DNA of 64,000 nt from Natranaerovirga hydrolytica (lineage in GTDB: Bacteria > Bacillota > Clostridia > Lachnospirales > DSM-24629): positions 186,001 to 250,000 of the forward strand of contig NZ_SMGQ01000012.1 of NCBI RefSeq assembly GCF_004339095.1, written 5' to 3'. The notes under the pieces are model-generated. The model was not told the origin of the DNA, made no database searches, and saw only the letters and a program-made list of their open reading frames with translations. Every line of letters begins with the position of its first letter. Position 1 is the first letter of the stretch. The position numbers and the translations under genes are program-made. Shown here one piece after another: positions 36,261 through 44,684 of the stretch.

Positions 36261-36662
36261 ATGAAAAAACTAATCATATTCATCATTATCGCAATAGTGC
36301 TATCGGGTTGTAGTATAGAAAAAACAGAAGACAGTCAAAAAGAACAAAATATAAAATTTACAATAATGGACGAAGATGAAGTACCCATTCAAATAATCGA
36401 CATGATTGACAATCAAAAAGAAGAACCTTTTAGATTTAGCTATATAGTAGGCGACGAAATGTACATAGCAGTTGGATACGGCGAACAACCTACAGGAGGC
36501 TATAGCATACAAGTTAAAGGCTTATATGAAACCAAAGATTCAATTATTATAGACACAGAACTATTGGGCCCATCAAAAGAAGATTTGGTAACAATGGCGC
36601 TGACCTACCCAAGAATAATTGTTAAAATCAATCATATAGATAAACCAGTGTACTATCAATAA
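36261..36662 (+). CDS. Small lipoprotein with PrcB-like domain
   Basis: 133 residues from the ATG at 36261. The signal MKKLIIFIIIAIVLSGCS contains the lipobox Cys17. The C-terminal part YIAVGYGEQPTGGYSIQVKGL followed by a short beta-rich tail matches the PrcB_C (protease complex-associated) domain. A GTG at 36234 would add nine hydrophobic residues; AGGAG (36241) lies 16 bases before the chosen ATG, so the start is uncertain. Probably a surface lipoprotein; the function of this domain is poorly known. Confidence 0.7.
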   Translation: MKKLIIFIIIAIVLSGCSIEKTEDSQKEQNIKFTIMDEDEVPIQIIDMIDNQKEEPFRFSYIVGDEMYIAVGYGEQPTGGYSIQVKGLYETKDSIIIDTELLGPSKEDLVTMALTYPRIIVKINHIDKPVYYQ

Positions 36663-36701
36663 AGCCATTTTTAATAAAAAAAATACCAACTATAACTTAA
36701 A

Positions 36702-36771
36702 AAAATCAAGATTGCCTAATAAAGTAAAAATCTAAAAAAGATAACACTTTAAGGCTAAATCTTGATTTTAT
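36702..36771 (+). terminator. Terminator-like hairpin with long loop
   Basis: AAAATCAAGATT (36702-36713) pairs with AATCTTGATTTT (36758-36769). GCC/GGC and AAAGT/ACTTT can also pair inside. Confidence 0.7.
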
Positions 36772-36869
36772 AAAATAACAAAAGTAAAAAAACGCTATCT
36801 ATCATTTGTAGATGATTAAACTTAATTTTAACTCTAAGATTCACAAGAGTATTGTATTAGAAGCAAAGA

Positions 36870-37053
36870 ATAGCTAGGGGATTTTATAAGGATTTTTGCA
36901 GACCGGCTGAAAGGGATAAGCTCATATGATTTTAAAAGACTCTAGAAAAATGTTCACCCAATGATGTGAGCATTTTTCTACGCTATGAGGCTTTAAAAAT
37001 CATATATCCCTTGAAGGAAAGGCAAAAAAATCCTTATAAAATCCCCTAGCTAT
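36870..37053. mobile_element. 184-bp MITE-like element
   Basis: The terminal inverted repeats are identical for 28 bp, beginning ATAGCTAGGGGATTTT on each end (36870-36897 and the complement at 37026-37053). The inside continues as an imperfect hairpin: AAGGGATA...ATATGATTTT pairs with AAAATCATATATCCCTT, and the centre is GAAAAATGTTCAC / TGTGAGCATTTTTC with a seven-base loop. No coding capacity and no obvious target duplication. Its transposase would have to come from elsewhere. Confidence 0.72.
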
Positions 37054-37262
37054 GAACTCAAAAAACCAACCAACCATTAAAAACCACCACAATTTTTAAA
37101 GGAAAATATTACACTCCCCAAAAAATAGAGAAAAACCTCAAAATATGTTACACTTAAAATCCACCTAACCCCTTTACAAAAGGGTAATAAAGCACAAAAC
37201 AAAAAAATTTAATCAATTAATTCATACCATAAATAATAATCTTTTCAAAAGGGGGAATAATA
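37054..37262 (+). other. Intergenic spacer with strong C-over-G skew
   Basis: No gene. The + strand is nearly free of G between about 37057 and 37165 (runs such as ACCAACCAACC, CCACC), opposite to the G-rich + strand of the genes around it. A short inverted repeat ACCCCTTT/AAAAGGGT lies near 37168-37185 before lepB. Confidence 0.4.
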
Positions 37263-37748
37263 ATGAACTTTTTGGATAAAATAGAAATAATTAATTGGAT
37301 AAAAATAATAATTATTGCAATAGTTATTGTACTAGCAATACAGTGGATTATTCTACCTATACGGGTAAAAGGCAGATCAATGGAATCAACATTATTCAAC
37401 AATGATTATATGATTATTTCAAAAGCAATCACATTATTAGAACCAGTTAAGAGTCAAGATATTATAGTTTTAAATATGGATATAAATGATCATAACCACA
37501 GAGTAGTAAAAAGAGTTATAGGTATAGAAGGCGATCATATAATTATCAAAGAAGGTGATGTATTTAAAAATGGAGAAAAACTGGATGAATCTTATATAAT
37601 TGGTGAAACAAAAGGTGAAGTGGATATAATAGTAGGTAAAGACCATGTATTTGTACTAGGTGATAATAGGCCACTCAGTAAAGACAGTAGAAACTACGGC
37701 AGTATTCATATTGATGAAATTATAGGAAAAGTTATAAAGGTATTTTAG
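37263..37748 (+). CDS. lepB: Signal peptidase I
   Basis: 161 residues. One N-terminal membrane anchor (about 11-33) is followed by the catalytic Ser39 in VKGRSMEST and the general base Lys83 in VVKRVIG. Box D VFVLGDNRPLSKDSRNYG and a C-terminal GKVIKVF complete the family pattern. It removes signal peptides from exported proteins outside the membrane. Short single-anchor forms are typical of Gram-positives. AAAAGGGGGAATAAT precedes the ATG. Confidence 0.95.
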   Translation: MNFLDKIEIINWIKIIIIAIVIVLAIQWIILPIRVKGRSMESTLFNNDYMIISKAITLLEPVKSQDIIVLNMDINDHNHRVVKRVIGIEGDHIIIKEGDVFKNGEKLDESYIIGETKGEVDIIVGKDHVFVLGDNRPLSKDSRNYGSIHIDEIIGKVIKVF

Positions 37749-37831
37749 TCTAAAAACACATCTAAATCCATTAAAGATAATAATATTTTTCACAAAAAGG
37801 AAAAGCATAATAAAATATTTCTGAAAATTTC

Positions 37832-37860
37832 TTGACTTATATGCTTTGACATGGTATGAT
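37832..37860 (+). promoter_or_regulatory. Strong veg promoter
   Basis: TTGACT (37832-37837), exactly 17 bases, TATGAT (37855-37860) with TG just before the -10. The veg gene of Bacillus is likewise driven by a strong vegetative promoter. Confidence 0.82.
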
Positions 37861-37888
37861 AGAAATAGTCGGAAAAGATGAGGTGGTA

Positions 37889-38143
37889 ATGTTGATCGCA
37901 AAAGAAGACATTATAGAAGTAAAGCGACGTATGGATGAATACGTAGGAAGCCGGGTAAAAGTTAAAGCCAATAAAGGTCGTAGAAAAATTGTTGTAAAAG
38001 AAGGGGTTCTTGAACAAACATATCCTAGTATATTCGTAGTAAAAGTCGAAAATGAGCTTCAAGATTCTTATCGAAGAGTATCATATAGCTATACAGATCT
38101 ATTAACACATTCTGTTGAATTATCACTATGTCGCGAAAACTAA
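37889..38143 (+). CDS. veg: Veg family protein
   Basis: 84 residues. EDIIEVKRRMDEYVGSRVKVKANKGRRKIVVKEGVLEQTYPS, quoted here in blocks VKRRMDEYVGSRVKVKANKG and RRKIVVKEGVLEQTYPSIFV, matches Veg, a small conserved Firmicutes protein with an SH3-like fold. In Bacillus it stimulates biofilm matrix gene expression. GAGGTGG before the ATG at 37889 decides the start; the upstream ATG at 37856 overlaps the -10 box. It comes just before a spore-coat-type gene, a common arrangement in Clostridia. Confidence 0.92.
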   Translation: MLIAKEDIIEVKRRMDEYVGSRVKVKANKGRRKIVVKEGVLEQTYPSIFVVKVENELQDSYRRVSYSYTDLLTHSVELSLCREN

Positions 38144-38220
38144 ATAATATTATAATTTAGTCATAAAATCCGTCCTATCTTTAATATAATTATAAAGACA
38201 AAGATTTAGGAGGGATTTTT

Positions 38221-39807
38221 TTGGCGTTAAATTTAATTAAAAAGCACATACAAATGACACAAACTAAAGGCAATTCCATTGTGCAAGTCAATTTAGATGA
38301 CGATTTTAATGTGCCAGATATCAAACCAGATGTTCAAAAAATAATACAAGAACATGGAGAAATAAAAATAAATAATGTAGATGTAATGGATGATAAGGTA
38401 AAAGTAAAAGGTGAAATGGAATGCACCATACTGTATCTAACGGACTCAGACGAAAAGCCAGTACATAGCTTAAATTGCTTAATGCCGTTTGAAGAAGTCA
38501 TTAATCTTGATGGTATACAAGAAGATGATGATATAAGCATTAGAACGAAAGTAGAAAATCTATCCACCAATATCATTAACTCAAGAAAATTAAGTGCAAA
38601 AAGTATTGTAGAATTAGAAGCGTTAGCAGAAGATCAATACTTCATTAATGTGGCAACAGATATTGAGGGAGAACAAACCGTTCAAAACATTAACGAAGAA
38701 ATAAAAGCCAGCCAAATATTTTTAAGTAAAAAAGACACCTATAGAGTAAGAGATGAATTAGCAATACCCAATAGTAAGCCCAATATAATGGAAATACTTT
38801 GGACCAATGCCCATATTAGAAACCCAGAAATTAGGTTAATTGATGATCGGATTAACATCAAAGGGGATGTCGCCTTATTTGTATTGTACATTGGAGAGAC
38901 TGATGATAAACCAGTTGAATTCGTAGAATTCGAATTGCCTTTTAATGGTTCTATTGATTGTGAAGGTTGCACAGAAGAAATGATTGCAGACATTACAATG
39001 CGTATTCTTAAAAAAGATGTTCAAATTAGACCAGATTTAGATGGAGAAGAAAGAGTATTAGATGTAGAAATTATTACTGAACTAGAGATTAAGGTATACG
39101 AACAAGAAAATATTAACATTCTAAAAGATGTCTATTCGCCATCAAAAGAAATACTTATAAAAAAACAGCCTGTTACCTATGAAAATATTATGCTTAAAAA
39201 TCAAACCCAATGCAAAATAACAGAAAAACTATCTATTAAAAAAGATGTGGATCCATATATTTTACAAATATGTCAAACAGAAGGCGATATAAAAATAGAC
39301 GACATAGAAATGCGAGAAGATGGATTAGAAGTTGAAGGTGTTATTAATGTTCAAATTATATATGTAGCAGCAGATGATAAGACGCCTATTAATGTCATTA
39401 AAGACATTATTCCATACAATCATACTATAGATGCAAAAGGCATTAACGAACAATGTATCTACAAAGTTAAACCAACAATAGACTATATTAGCTGCAATAT
39501 GTTAGATGATCAAGAAGTTGAGATAAGATGTGGTGTGAATCTAGATACTATTGTATTTGAGCAAATTAGCAAAGAGGTTATGGTAGACATAGAAGAACAA
39601 GATCTGGATAAAAAGAAAATATATGACTTGCCAAGTATTGTAGGCTATATTGTGAAAAAAGATGAAACCCTTTGGGATATAGCCAAAAAATATTATACAA
39701 CCACAGATAAAATTAAAGACGTTAATGGGTTAACAGAGGATTATGTTTTAAAACCAGGTGACAAACTCATTATAATGAAAAACATAGAAACCATTGTTAA
39801 CGTATAA
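38221..39807 (+). CDS. SPOCS (DUF3794) and LysM domain protein
   Basis: 528 residues. It has three successive DUF3794/SPOCS domains (about 30-150, 185-300, 330-450), each with an acidic strand such as VKVKGEMECTILYL, INIKGDVALFVLYIGE and LEVEGVINVQIIYV. A C-terminal LysM domain follows (VGYIVKKDETLWDIAKKYY ... KPGDKLIIMK, about 475-520). This is the architecture of SipL-like spore morphogenesis proteins that bind SpoIVA in Clostridium difficile, so a role in coat or cortex assembly is likely. Start TTG 38221 after AGGAGGG. Confidence 0.9.
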   Translation: MALNLIKKHIQMTQTKGNSIVQVNLDDDFNVPDIKPDVQKIIQEHGEIKINNVDVMDDKVKVKGEMECTILYLTDSDEKPVHSLNCLMPFEEVINLDGIQEDDDISIRTKVENLSTNIINSRKLSAKSIVELEALAEDQYFINVATDIEGEQTVQNINEEIKASQIFLSKKDTYRVRDELAIPNSKPNIMEILWTNAHIRNPEIRLIDDRINIKGDVALFVLYIGETDDKPVEFVEFELPFNGSIDCEGCTEEMIADITMRILKKDVQIRPDLDGEERVLDVEIITELEIKVYEQENINILKDVYSPSKEILIKKQPVTYENIMLKNQTQCKITEKLSIKKDVDPYILQICQTEGDIKIDDIEMREDGLEVEGVINVQIIYVAADDKTPINVIKDIIPYNHTIDAKGINEQCIYKVKPTIDYISCNMLDDQEVEIRCGVNLDTIVFEQISKEVMVDIEEQDLDKKKIYDLPSIVGYIVKKDETLWDIAKKYYTTTDKIKDVNGLTEDYVLKPGDKLIIMKNIETIVNV

Positions 39808-39846
39808 AAAAAAACGTGTTGCTTTTTTAAGCAATGCGTTTTTTTA
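39806..39846 (+). terminator. Terminator of the SPOCS-LysM gene
   Basis: AAAACGtgTTGCTT pairs with AAGCAAtgCGTTTT (39811-39842) around TTTT; a T-run follows and an A-run precedes. Confidence 0.88.
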
Positions 39847-39902
39847 GTAAAGAATTTTTTTGGACAATTTATATTATAAGAGATATAATGTATTTAAGCG
39901 TG

Positions 39903-40075
39903 TCAATAACTTATTTTATGTCTCTTACTATTTCAAGAGACACAAGATGCGTTGAAAGCATTAATTTCAAATTCTTACAAGTACGTTTGCAAACTGTACT
40001 TTCATAGTTAACCTGCCCCATGTCGTGCCAAATCTAATAGCTATACAGGTTATCCATGAATCAGTAAAGTATTGA
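39903..40075 (+). repeat. Modular palindromic repeat, one unit plus a second head
   Basis: The unit has the CTCTTAC/AAGAGAC head and a tail with CAAATTCTTACAAG ending ACTTTCATAG (about 39910-40008). It is followed directly by an AACCTG...ACAGGTT head (from about 40008), like the unit at 1200, whose tail is degenerate. The order of head types shows that units join head to tail as at 1200-1509. Confidence 0.82.
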
Positions 40076-40098
40076 AAGAATTTTAAAAACGATTACAG

Positions 40099-40127
40099 TT
40101 GAATTATAAATTCAACTTGTATATAAT
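40099..40127 (+). promoter_or_regulatory. Promoter of ispE-gntR
   Basis: TTGAAT (40099-40104), 17 bases, TATAAT (40122-40127). A palindrome GTTGAATTTATAAATTCAAC-like sequence (GTTGAAT...ATTCAAC, 40098-40115) covers the -35 region and could be an operator. Confidence 0.7.
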
Positions 40128-40157
40128 ATTTAGTATACAAGATGCAAGGTGGATGCA

Positions 40158-41036
40158 ATGAATAGTATAAATTTAAAAGCAAGAGCCAAAATAAATTTAG
40201 CTTTAGATATTATAAATAAAAGACCAGATGGCTATCATGAAGTTAGAATGATTATGCAGACCATTAATTTATTTGATAAAATATACATCAAAAAAATTAA
40301 TAAGCCAAGCATTATTATAGATACCAACATACCTTATATTCCAAAAAATAAGAATAATCTTATGCATAAAGCAGCAACATTACTTATGGAGCAATATGGT
40401 ATTTCATCTGGTGTATATATTAATCTACATAAAGTGATTCCAGTATCGGCAGGTTTAGCAGGAGGTAGCAGTGATGCGGCGGTAACGTTAATAGGTCTTA
40501 ACAAACTGTTTAACCTTAATTTGTCTTACAAGGAACTGATGGCAATAGGTGTACAAATAGGTGCAGATATTCCCTATTGTATCATGAGAGGAACTGCTTT
40601 AGCAGAAGGTATTGGAGAGCAATTAACCCCATTAAGTCCAATGCCAAAATGTTATGTATTAATTGCAAAACCCGATATCAATGTTTCAACAGCTCAAGTG
40701 TATTCAATGGTGGATATAGACGCCTTTGAAAAAAGACCAAATGTAGAGGCAATGATACAAGGAATAGAAGAACAAGATTTAACAAAAATTACTAACCATA
40801 TGGGTAATGTATTAGAAACCGTTACAATAAAAAAATACCCAGTGATTAATCAAATAAAAGAAAAAATGCTAGAAAAAGGAGCTATTGCTTCTATGATGAG
40901 TGGTAGTGGTCCTACGGTTTTTGGGATTTTTCGTGATAAAAAGAAAGCTCAAAAAGCATTGTACGATTTTAAGCTAGACAATATAGGAAAAAACATATTT
41001 TTGACTACCATTTTTAACAGAAAGGAAAGAGGATAA
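40158..41036 (+). CDS. ispE: 4-diphosphocytidyl-2-C-methyl-D-erythritol kinase
   Basis: 292 residues. GHMP-kinase motifs: KARAKINLALDIINKRPDGY at the start, the ATP loop PVSAGLAGGSSDAA and the late MMSGSGPTVFGIF. It phosphorylates CDP-methylerythritol in the MEP isoprenoid pathway. AAGGTGG (40146-40151) sets the ATG at 40158; the GTG at 40149 lies within that site. The stop overlaps the next start by one base (TAATG). Confidence 0.96.
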   Translation: MNSINLKARAKINLALDIINKRPDGYHEVRMIMQTINLFDKIYIKKINKPSIIIDTNIPYIPKNKNNLMHKAATLLMEQYGISSGVYINLHKVIPVSAGLAGGSSDAAVTLIGLNKLFNLNLSYKELMAIGVQIGADIPYCIMRGTALAEGIGEQLTPLSPMPKCYVLIAKPDINVSTAQVYSMVDIDAFEKRPNVEAMIQGIEEQDLTKITNHMGNVLETVTIKKYPVINQIKEKMLEKGAIASMMSGSGPTVFGIFRDKKKAQKALYDFKLDNIGKNIFLTTIFNRKERG

Positions 41037-41725
41037 TGGAGGACAAACTGAAAGTTAACCTTAATGAATATTTGCCTTTAAGAGATGTGGTATTTAATGC
41101 ATTAAGAGAAGCCATACTAAAAGGGGAATTAAATCCAGGGGAAAGATTAATGGAAAAACAATTGGCAGAACGTATGGGCGTTAGTAGAACACCTATTAGA
41201 GAAGCCATTAGAAAATTAGAGTTAGAAGGTTTGGTGGTAATGGTACCAAGAAAAGGTGCTGAGGTAGCAAGGATTACTCAAAAAGCCTTGAAAGATGTCT
41301 TAGAAGTAAGATGTGCCTTAGAAGAATTAGCCGTTAAAATAGCCTGTGAAAAAGTAGCACAAAAAGAAATAAAAGCTTTAAGAGAAACAATGGAAGCTTT
41401 TAATCAAGCGGTTAATAAAGGTGATGTAGAAAAAATCGTAGAAAAAGACGTCGAGTTTCATGACATTATTTTTAATTCAACAGATAATGAAAAGTTAATA
41501 CAAATTCTTAATAATCTTAGAGAGCAAATTTATAGATACCGTGTAGAGTACATTAAAAAAACAGATAACCATCAGATATTAGTAAAAGAACACGAAGAAA
41601 TACTTAATGCCATAGAAAGTAAAAATGTAGAAAAAGCGCAGGAGGTTGCGCAACAACATATTATTAACCAAGAAACAACGATTATAAAGTTTATAAAAGA
41701 AAATGGTAGCAACATAAAAGAATAA
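41036..41725 (+). CDS. GntR-family regulator with FCD domain
   Basis: 229 residues. The winged helix-turn-helix LAERMGVSRTPIREAIRKLE lies at about 41-60. The all-helical FCD ligand domain follows (EVRCALEELAVKIA, VEKDVEFHDIIFNS, HEEILNAIESKN) with Asp and His residues that usually bind a metal and a carboxylate effector. It is co-translated with ispE, as in many Clostridia, though its targets are unknown. Closed by a terminator at 41742. Confidence 0.93.
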   Translation: MEDKLKVNLNEYLPLRDVVFNALREAILKGELNPGERLMEKQLAERMGVSRTPIREAIRKLELEGLVVMVPRKGAEVARITQKALKDVLEVRCALEELAVKIACEKVAQKEIKALRETMEAFNQAVNKGDVEKIVEKDVEFHDIIFNSTDNEKLIQILNNLREQIYRYRVEYIKKTDNHQILVKEHEEILNAIESKNVEKAQEVAQQHIINQETTIIKFIKENGSNIKE

Positions 41726-41741
41726 AATAAGAAAAAAAAGG

Positions 41742-41783
41742 AAAAATAAGACTAAGAAGTAAATTCTTGGTCTTATTTTTTTT
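41742..41783 (+). terminator. Terminator of ispE-gntR
   Basis: AAAAATAAGAC / GTCTTATTTTT with an inner AGAA/TTCT pair and TTT following. Confidence 0.9.
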
Positions 41784-41811
41784 GAATCTATAAATAAAGA
41801 AGGTAATTATA

Positions 41812-42021
41812 ATGATGGAGATTTTATACAAATTAAAAAACAATTTCACAATAGGTGTGGTTGTTTTTATGGTAATCATAAGCTTGATTTTATATTTTGT
41901 AGACCGAAAACGATTTATAAAAAATAAATATGAAAAAGAAGAAAAAATTGCAAAAATATTAAGCTATATCTACTTCTTTGGAAGTATTGGACTTTTCATT
42001 GTACTAAAAATTATTTCTTAA
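41812..42021 (+). CDS. CLC_0170-like small membrane protein
   Basis: 69 residues with two transmembrane helices (about 12-30 and 48-67) around a basic loop FVDRKRFIKNKYEKEEK. It resembles the small CLC_0170-type proteins often found next to spore germination operons in Clostridia. AAGAAGGT precedes the ATG, and it ends 13 bases before the germination gene. Function unknown; probably part of the ger transcript. Confidence 0.7.
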   Translation: MMEILYKLKNNFTIGVVVFMVIISLILYFVDRKRFIKNKYEKEEKIAKILSYIYFFGSIGLFIVLKIIS

Positions 42022-42034
42022 AGGAGTTATTCAT

Positions 42035-43588
42035 ATGAAAGAAAACCAAATAACCCATAACGATGGTCACAAAATCATCATTCCTTTTACAAAAGATATC
42101 AATGAGAACATCAAAAACTTTGAAATGCTATTTGAAGATTGTCAAGATGTTGTAAAAAGAAGATTTCCTATAGGAAAAGAACAAGATTATTGGGCATACA
42201 TAGCATATATTGATGTTATGATTGACAGAAATATAATTGAAAGTTCTATTTTAGACCAATTAATGGTACAAGTCAGACAAGTGCCAAAAGAGCTTGGAGA
42301 AATCCCTATAGAAAGACGATTTGACTTTATAAAAAATGGTGGACTGACTACTGCAGACATAAAAGAATTAACCTCTATGGATGAAGTTTCTGCTGCAGTA
42401 CTTTCAGGTGATACGGTTTTATTTATAGAGGGTTATGATAAAGCCATTATGATTGCCACAAAAGGCTTTCCTAATAGGGGAGTACAAGAACCCGATACGG
42501 AAGTAGTGATTAGAGGTTCAAAAGAAGGATTTAGTGAAGCCTTTAGATTTAATACGGTATTGATACGACGCAGAATAAGAGACACAAAATTAAAGGTAAA
42601 ACAAAGTCAAGTAGGCGTTCGTTCAAGAACAGATATAGGACTAATGTACATTGAAGGATTGGTTAGGCCTAGTATTTTAAAAGAAATAGAGGATAGACTG
42701 ACACAATTCAAGGTAGATGCTATATTTGAAAGTGGTCAACTGGAACAATTAATCGAAGACGATTGGAAGTCGGTTTTTCCTCAATTTCAAGTGACCCAAA
42801 GACCTGACAAAGCCGCCTCAGCAATCTTAGAAGGAAGAATCGTATTAATTGTGGATAATACGCCCTTTGTATTAATATTGCCAGCCACTTTAAATTGCTT
42901 TTTTCAAGCATCAGAAGATTATTATAACAGATGGCAAATTATGTCTGCTATAAGGCTTCTAAGATATATAGCAGCTTTCTTTGCAATTGCCTTACCAGGC
43001 TTATACATTGCATTAACCACTTATCATCCTTCTATGCTACCCACTACATTAGCCTTTTCCTTTGCCGCCTCCAGAGAAGGGGTGCCATTCCCAGCTGTAT
43101 TAGAGATCGTGGTTATGGAACTTGCTTTTGAACTTTTAAGAGAGGCAGGGATTCGGTTGCCAGGTCCTATTGGCAGCACCATTGGGATTGTAGGTGGTTT
43201 GATTATAGGGCAATCAGCTGTAGAAGCCAATTTAGTCAGTCCAATTATTGTGATTGTAGTGGCGTTAACAGCAATCTCTAACTTTGCAGTACCAGGACAA
43301 TCTTTAACAGAAGCCTTTAGAATTCTTAAGTTTTTCATTATTGCAGCTTCAGCAACTTTAGGTTTATATGGTTTTTGGTTAGCGTTACTGGTTATTTTAA
43401 TACACTTAGCATCCCTTAAAAGCTTTAATTTACCATATTTATTACCCTATGTTTCTAGTAATCTAAATGATTACAATGATTTGGGAGATTCTCTACTACG
43501 TCCACCAAGTTTTTTATCTAAGAAAAGGCCTATATTTACCAATTGGAGAGAAAGAAGAAAACTTGTTATAAAGAAAAAAGGAGAATAA
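42035..43588 (+). CDS. Spore germination receptor A subunit (GerA/GerKA family)
   Basis: 517 residues. The soluble N-terminal half (about 1-285) includes DTVLFIEGYDKAIMIATKG and RGSKEGFSEAFRFNTVLIRRRIR, both diagnostic of the family. Membrane helices begin at about 310, with YHPSMLPTTLAFSFAASREG and GQSAVEANLVSPIIVIVVALTAI. A subunits pair with B and C subunits in the inner spore membrane to sense nutrients. AAAGGAG precedes the ATG. Confidence 0.95.
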   Translation: MKENQITHNDGHKIIIPFTKDINENIKNFEMLFEDCQDVVKRRFPIGKEQDYWAYIAYIDVMIDRNIIESSILDQLMVQVRQVPKELGEIPIERRFDFIKNGGLTTADIKELTSMDEVSAAVLSGDTVLFIEGYDKAIMIATKGFPNRGVQEPDTEVVIRGSKEGFSEAFRFNTVLIRRRIRDTKLKVKQSQVGVRSRTDIGLMYIEGLVRPSILKEIEDRLTQFKVDAIFESGQLEQLIEDDWKSVFPQFQVTQRPDKAASAILEGRIVLIVDNTPFVLILPATLNCFFQASEDYYNRWQIMSAIRLLRYIAAFFAIALPGLYIALTTYHPSMLPTTLAFSFAASREGVPFPAVLEIVVMELAFELLREAGIRLPGPIGSTIGIVGGLIIGQSAVEANLVSPIIVIVVALTAISNFAVPGQSLTEAFRILKFFIIAASATLGLYGFWLALLVILIHLASLKSFNLPYLLPYVSSNLNDYNDLGDSLLRPPSFLSKKRPIFTNWRERRKLVIKKKGE

Positions 43589-43589
43589 T

Positions 43590-44684
43590 ATGTTTTCAGC
43601 AAATGATAGAATCTCAGTAAGACAACTAAAAATCTTAGTGATACTCAATTTATTTAGTACAACCAGTTTGATACTCCCTAGAATGGCAGCAGAAGCAGCA
43701 GGACGAGATGGTTGGATAGCCGTTATATTAGGGACCATACTTGCCTTATTATATGTATTAATCATTATGCATTTAGCCTATAAATTTCCACAAAAGACCC
43801 TTATAGAATACAGTCAGACCTTACTTGGAAAAGTTCTTACATTTATCATTGGATTCATATTTATAGCCAAGTTAATACTATCCGCAGCATTTGGTTTGCG
43901 GTTGTTTAGTGAATTAATTAAAGAAGTGTTATTAGATAATACGCCCATAGAAGTTATTATAATGAGTATGTTACTTGTTGTGGTCTATGTTGCTAGAAAA
44001 GGTTACGAATGTCGAGCAAGAGTAGCAGAAATACTCATATGGATTATATTTATTCCTATTATCTTGGTGCTTATATTTGCATTGCCTCAAGTGAATTTTA
44101 GCAATATCTTACCTGTATTCGTTAACGAGCCAAAAGACATTTTAATGGGAGGGTATATCATATCCTTAACCTACTCAGCAGTGGATTTATTGTTGCTTGC
44201 AATACCGTATACCGATCGACCAAGAGAAACAAGAAAGCCAGTTATTAAAGCAGTCTTATTAGTAGGGATTTTTAATATCATACTCTGCATTATAACTTTC
44301 GGTCTGTTTGGAGAATTGGGAACAAGAAGACAGATATGGCCAGTTATGACCATAATGCAAGTAGTGGAAATTCCCGGTTCATTATTAGAAAGACAAGATG
44401 GTTTGATGATTGCTTTTTGGATTCTTAGTATATTTGCAGTCATTAATGCTTATGTATTCTTTATTAGCATCATTACTCAAAAATTATTCAAACTAAAGGA
44501 ACAAAATTTCTTAGTACTACCTTTTTTGCCAGTGATTTTCTTGTTGGCATTGATTCCCAACAATGTTGTAGAAATCTATGAATATACCAAGAATCTAATG
44601 TCCTATATGGGTGTGTTTTTATTGGTGATTATACCCGTCATATTAATAGGATTGGCAAAAAAACGAAAGATAGGTGAAGCATAA
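43590..44684 (+). CDS. Spore germination receptor B subunit (GerB/GerKB family)
   Basis: 364 residues with ten membrane helices of the APC-superfamily type. It starts MFSANDRISVRQLKILVILN and shows LPRMAAEAAGRDGWIAVILG, a conserved segment of GerB-family proteins. The B subunit is the likely germinant-binding component. One base separates it from the A subunit stop, and it overlaps the C subunit start (TAATG). Confidence 0.94.
   Translation: MFSANDRISVRQLKILVILNLFSTTSLILPRMAAEAAGRDGWIAVILGTILALLYVLIIMHLAYKFPQKTLIEYSQTLLGKVLTFIIGFIFIAKLILSAAFGLRLFSELIKEVLLDNTPIEVIIMSMLLVVVYVARKGYECRARVAEILIWIIFIPIILVLIFALPQVNFSNILPVFVNEPKDILMGGYIISLTYSAVDLLLLAIPYTDRPRETRKPVIKAVLLVGIFNIILCIITFGLFGELGTRRQIWPVMTIMQVVEIPGSLLERQDGLMIAFWILSIFAVINAYVFFISIITQKLFKLKEQNFLVLPFLPVIFLLALIPNNVVEIYEYTKNLMSYMGVFLLVIIPVILIGLAKKRKIGEA

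Noticed and set aside
37790-38062. Minus-strand ORF across veg
   Set aside because: Lies opposite veg and its promoter; low-complexity Phe/Tyr-rich product.
42720-43338. ORFs in other frames within the germination A-subunit gene
   Set aside because: The receptor frame is continuous and conserved throughout; these are shadows.
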